A stretch of 64,000 nucleotides of DNA from RDYJ01 sp034931405. Lineage in GTDB: Bacteria > Cyanobacteriota > Cyanobacteriia > Cyanobacteriales > Nostocaceae. Positions 60,928 through 64,000 of the stretch are shown in pieces. The notes beneath the pieces are model-generated. The model saw nothing but the letters and a program-made list of their open reading frames with translations. It was not told the DNA's origin and searched no databases. The position numbers and the translations under genes are program-made. The stretch lies in the NCBI RefSeq assembly GCF_034931405.1, contig NZ_JAYGHA010000023.1, forward strand, positions 36,413 through 100,412. Reading direction: 5' to 3'. Position 1 is the stretch's first letter. Each line of letters opens with the position of its first letter.

Positions 60928-61048
60928 GGGGATTGGGGATTAGGGACTGGGGACTGGGGACTGGGGACTGGGGATTGGGAAATAACTCTTGCTAATTACC
61001 AATTTTAAAATCTAAAATCTAAAATCTAAAATCTAAAATCTAAAATTC
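60928..61048. repeat. heptamer repeat tracts between kdpB and kdpC
   Basis: GGGGATT/GGGGACT units (60930-60982) and five AAAATCT units (61008-61048), the latter ending four bases before the kdpC start, as also seen before lpxB. Confidence 0.9.
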
Positions 61049-61052
61049 AATT

Positions 61053-61655
61053 ATGGTGTTTATTCAAGAAACTATCCGCGCAATTCGGATGATTTTGTTA
61101 CTGTGGTTATTAACTGCAATTATTTATCCTTTGGCAATGTTAGGGTTTGGTCAGTTTGTCTTCCCTACTTCAGCTAACGGCAGTGTTGTTTTAAATATAG
61201 ATGCTCAACCAATTGGTTCGTCTTTGATTGGTCAAGTTTTTACATCAGATAAATATTTTCATGGTCGTCCCAGTGCTGTGAGATATAGCCAAGGTAGAAA
61301 AGCCAAACCCACGGGTATATCTGGGGGCAGTAATCTTGCTCCTAGTAATCCAGAACTAAAAACTAGAATTATTGAGCAAGCAACTCAATTTCAAGATGAA
61401 AATATACAACCTGCGGCTGATTTAATTTACATTTCTGGATCTGGTTTAGACCCTCATATTTCTTTGAAAGCAGCACGACAGCAGTTAACAAGAGTAGCAC
61501 AGATACGGGGCATCAAAGAAAACGAAATCATTCCTTTAATTAACAAATATACTGATAGCAGATTTTTAGGTATTTTTGGTGAACCGGGAGTTAATGTTTT
61601 ACGTTTAAATTATGCTCTTGATTTACAAGAAATCAACCGTCAGCAAAATCAATAA
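61053..61655 (+). CDS. kdpC: potassium-transporting ATPase subunit C
   Basis: A 200-residue subunit with one N-terminal membrane helix (IRMILLLWLLTAIIYPLAML) and a periplasmic domain. Family signatures: SLIGQVFTSDKYFHGRPSAV, GGSNLAPSNPELKTRI and SGSGLDPHISLKAARQQ. It stabilises the KdpA-KdpB complex. No kdpG- or kdpE-type gene follows; ndhD is next. Confidence 0.96.
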   Translation: MVFIQETIRAIRMILLLWLLTAIIYPLAMLGFGQFVFPTSANGSVVLNIDAQPIGSSLIGQVFTSDKYFHGRPSAVRYSQGRKAKPTGISGGSNLAPSNPELKTRIIEQATQFQDENIQPAADLIYISGSGLDPHISLKAARQQLTRVAQIRGIKENEIIPLINKYTDSRFLGIFGEPGVNVLRLNYALDLQEINRQQNQ

Positions 61656-61922
61656 GTAGTAATTAAGTAGAAAGGCACAAAAAATTCGTAGGTATACTAA
61701 ACACGGTTGGGACATAGACTTTGGCAAAATGAGGAAAAACCTAGATGAGGGGTTTAGCTCATACTTTACCCCTACCGATAGAATCAAATGATTCAACTGT
61801 TTTGAGTATATTTATTCTCTCTATATCAATCTGTGGTAAAAATTTATCAAGAATATAAAGAAATTGTTACAAACTTTAGTAGAATGACATCATTACACAA
61901 ATAAGTATTTTTCTCTATTGAC

Positions 61923-63611
61923 ATGATAGCGGAACAATTTCCTTGGCTGACCACGATTGTCCTATTTCCTCTCCTCGCATCCTTTTTGATTCCTGTGCTG
62001 CCCGATAAAGACGGCAAGCTGATCCGTTGGTATGCGTTAGGTGTGGGCATGGCCGATTTTGCTTTAATGTGCTGTGCTTTTTGGCTACATTATGATGCTA
62101 GTGATGCTAGTTTTCAACTAGTAGAAAATTATGCCTGGATGCCTGCGTTAGGACTAAACTGGGCTGTTGCCGTTGATGGTATTTCAGCACCCTTGGTACT
62201 GTTAGCAGGGTTTGTCACCACCCTAGCAATTTTTTCTGCATGGCAAGTTGACCGCAGACCACGCCTGTTTTACTTTCTGATGTTGGTGTTATATTCGGCA
62301 CAGGTTGGGGTGTTTGTCGCCAAAGACCTGCTGTTATTTTTCATTATGTGGGAAGTGGAACTAGTTCCCGTCTATCTATTAGTTTGTATTTGGGGTGGTC
62401 AAAGGCGACGTTATGCCGCTACAAAATTTATAATATATACCGCCGCAGCTTCTATATTTATCCTAGTAGCCGCCCTAGCAATGGGGTTATATGGTGACGG
62501 TAATATTAGTTTTGATATCACCGCCCTGGCTGCTAAAGATTATCCTCTAGGGTTACAATTGTTGCTGTATGCAGGTTTGTTTATTGCCTTTGGGGTGAAA
62601 TTGGCGATTTTCCCATTACATACCTGGTTGCCAGATGCCCACGGTGAAGCATCTTCCCCAGTATCCATGATTTTGGCGGGTGTGTTGCTGAAAATGGGCG
62701 GATATGGTTTAATTCGCATGAATATGGAACTTCTGCCCGATGCCCATATTTACTTTGCACCAGTTTTAGCCATTCTCGGTGTTGTGAATATTATCTACGG
62801 TGCTTTAAACTCCTTTGCCCAAACGAATATGAAACGGCGTTTGGCTTATTCTTCTATTTCCCACATGGGATTTGTACTGCTAGGTTTAGCCTCCTTCACG
62901 GATTTGGGGATGAACGGGGCAATGTTGCAGATGATATCACACGGTTTGATTGCCTCCGTGTTATTTTTCCTCGCAGGTGTCACCTACGACCGCACCCATA
63001 CAATGGTAATGAAAGATATGGGCGGTATTGGTCAAGCCATGCCCATTGTATTTGCGTTGTTTACTATAGGTGCAATGGCATCTTTGGCTTTACCGGGAAT
63101 GAGTGGCTTTGTGGGTGAACTCTCGGTTTTTGTGGGTTTGACAACCAGTGATGTTTACAGTTCTACCTTCTGTACTGTGACGGTTTTCCTAGCCGCAGTG
63201 GGCGTTATCCTCACACCTATCTATCTGCTTTCTATGCTGCGACAGGTTTTTTATGGCAAAGATGCAGCCCTGATCTGTGATATTAACAATGTAGGGTTGG
63301 AAAATCAGGAAGATGAGGGTACTGCTTGTTTTGGTACAGATTGTCTTCTGCCAAATGAAGCCGTCTATAGTGATGCAAGACCCCGAGAAGTGTTTATCGC
63401 TGCCTGTTTTCTGGTGCTAATTATCGGTATTGGTTTCTATCCTAAAGCAGCTATGCAGATGTATGATGCTAAGACTGTGGCTGTAAATGCTCATGTCCGT
63501 CAATCCTATACTATCATTTCACAAACCAGCCCCGGTATCTATGCTAATGGGTTCTCGACACCAAGAATCTCAGAAGCTGAAGTTAACTCGGTTTTGGCAA
63601 CTTTGAAATAA
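61923..63611 (+). CDS. ndhD: NAD(P)H-quinone oxidoreductase subunit 4 (NdhD)
   Basis: A 562-residue, roughly 14-helix proton-pumping subunit of thylakoid NDH-1. Signatures: LLFFIMWEVELVPVYLLVCI WGGQRRRYAATKF, GVKLAIFPLHTWLPDAHGEA SSPVSMILAGVLLKMGGYGL and RLAYSSISHMGFVLLGLAS. Cyanobacteria have several NdhD copies, NdhD1/D2 for respiration and cyclic flow and NdhD3/D4 for CO2 uptake. Without ndhF3/cupA next to it, a D1/D2-type role is likely but not proven. The long C-terminal loop contains CFGTDCLLPN. Confidence 0.93.
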   Translation: MIAEQFPWLTTIVLFPLLASFLIPVLPDKDGKLIRWYALGVGMADFALMCCAFWLHYDASDASFQLVENYAWMPALGLNWAVAVDGISAPLVLLAGFVTTLAIFSAWQVDRRPRLFYFLMLVLYSAQVGVFVAKDLLLFFIMWEVELVPVYLLVCIWGGQRRRYAATKFIIYTAAASIFILVAALAMGLYGDGNISFDITALAAKDYPLGLQLLLYAGLFIAFGVKLAIFPLHTWLPDAHGEASSPVSMILAGVLLKMGGYGLIRMNMELLPDAHIYFAPVLAILGVVNIIYGALNSFAQTNMKRRLAYSSISHMGFVLLGLASFTDLGMNGAMLQMISHGLIASVLFFLAGVTYDRTHTMVMKDMGGIGQAMPIVFALFTIGAMASLALPGMSGFVGELSVFVGLTTSDVYSSTFCTVTVFLAAVGVILTPIYLLSMLRQVFYGKDAALICDINNVGLENQEDEGTACFGTDCLLPNEAVYSDARPREVFIAACFLVLIIGIGFYPKAAMQMYDAKTVAVNAHVRQSYTIISQTSPGIYANGFSTPRISEAEVNSVLATLK

Positions 63612-63632
63612 ACCCAACTGCTAAAACAAAAT

Positions 63633-63657
63633 TAGTGATTAGTGTGACTAATCACTA
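63633..63657 (+). terminator. hairpin after ndhD
   Basis: TAGTGATTAG (63633-63642) and CTAATCACTA (63648-63657) form a perfect 10-bp stem with a 5-base loop, 21 bases after the ndhD stop. The following sequence (GTTCAAAAAAATT) has A rather than T runs, so it is a terminator only by position. Confidence 0.5.
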
Positions 63658-63713
63658 GTTCAAAAAAATTGGAGATTGCTACTTTTAAGCTAATATAAAA
63701 AAATGTAATCCCT

Positions 63714-64000
63714 GTGAAAACTGATACTATATTTTATCAACTATTTCAGACATTACCCAGTATCCTTTTTGAACTGATTGGTAAGCCAGCCTCAGAAGCA
63801 GAAGCATATCAATTCACATCTGTAGAAATCAAGGAACTAGCATTTCGCTTTGATGGGCTATTTGTACCTGATTCAGAAATACCAGAACAGCCAGTTTACT
63901 TTGTAGAAGTTCAATTTCAGCCGAAAACGGATTTTTACTGGAAATTATTTACCGAAATCAGTCTTTATCTGAATCAATATCAACCAAAGAATGATTTGGG
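63714..64000 (+). CDS. Rpn-like / DUF2887 nuclease family protein, N-terminal part
   Basis: The frame starts with GTG at 63714 and is open to the right edge (95 full codons): MKTDTIFYQLFQTLPSILFE LIGKPASEAEAYQF, SVEIKELAFRFDGLFVPDSE and PVYFVEVQFQPKTDFYWKLF. This matches the DUF2887/Rpn PD-(D/E)XK family abundant in cyanobacteria; Asp in RFDGLFVP and Glu-X-Gln in VEVQFQ are the likely active-site residues. No convincing ribosome-binding site. The C-terminus is outside the window. Confidence 0.82.
   Translation, partial: MKTDTIFYQLFQTLPSILFELIGKPASEAEAYQFTSVEIKELAFRFDGLFVPDSEIPEQPVYFVEVQFQPKTDFYWKLFTEISLYLNQYQPKNDL

Overview
The window is a 64 kb piece of a cyanobacterial chromosome, most likely from a filamentous, heterocyst-forming species (Anabaena/Nostoc/Dolichospermum type). 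Evidence: the photosystem II operon psbE-psbF-psbL-psbJ with ycf48 and rubA, ndhD and a CRR6-type NDH-1 assembly factor, many HIP1 octamers (GCGATCGC), a short kinase-less KdpD, and tandem heptanucleotide repeats (STRR) in a large share of intergenic spaces. Base composition is AT-rich. Two N runs (15841-15990 and 58713-58807) show a draft scaffold; both break inside heptamer repeats.

Layout. 1-3417: lipid A genes lpxC (3' end), fabZ, lpxA, lpxB. 3567-6877: an accessory patch with a frame-broken Rpn-like nuclease, a C5-cytosine methyltransferase, a wrecked partner nuclease and a Uma2 nuclease. 7016-10367: endonuclease V and two FHA-domain genes, one fused to a flavin-type oxidoreductase. 10493-13530: a GHL10-type glycosidase, an SGNH esterase, a membrane protein. 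13626-13986: a deleted ISL3-type element. 14379-20847: HU, a CobD-like decarboxylase, an FAD oxidoreductase, a receiver/DUF3685 protein, a Fur-family regulator and CRR6. 21018-31842: housekeeping genes (GT9 glycosyltransferase, PabAB, IspD, ScpB, DUF760, HtrA protease, LysM/M23 peptidase, isochorismatase-like hydrolase, O-methyltransferase, Ddl). 32861-38458: an 1865-residue Calx-beta/lipase/DUF4114 protein. 38613-45774: alpha/beta hydrolase, DUF4112, BrkB, DUF389, small proteins and gamma-glutamyltransferase. 45951-47841: an overlapping three-gene AAA ATPase / DUF4276 / antitoxin-like module. 47961-51084: fused molybdate transporter ModBC and MltA. 51276-53655: psbJ, psbL, psbF, psbE, ycf48, rubA, all on the minus strand. 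53656-61655: a HIP1 tandem array, DUF29, then kdpD divergent from kdpA-kdpB-kdpC. 61923-64000: ndhD and the start of another Rpn-like nuclease.

Functional groups: lpxC/fabZ/lpxA/lpxB make the early lipid A intermediates. rubA, ycf48 and psbEFLJ serve photosystem II assembly, while CRR6 and NdhD belong to NDH-1. kdpABC with KdpD form a high-affinity potassium pump and its probable sensor. The most system-like novelty is the AAA/DUF4276/antitoxin-like operon, which has the split ATPase plus TOPRIM-like layout of OLD, Gabija and PARIS defence systems. The FHA-oxidoreductase pair is the second. No tRNA, rRNA or CRISPR array was seen.
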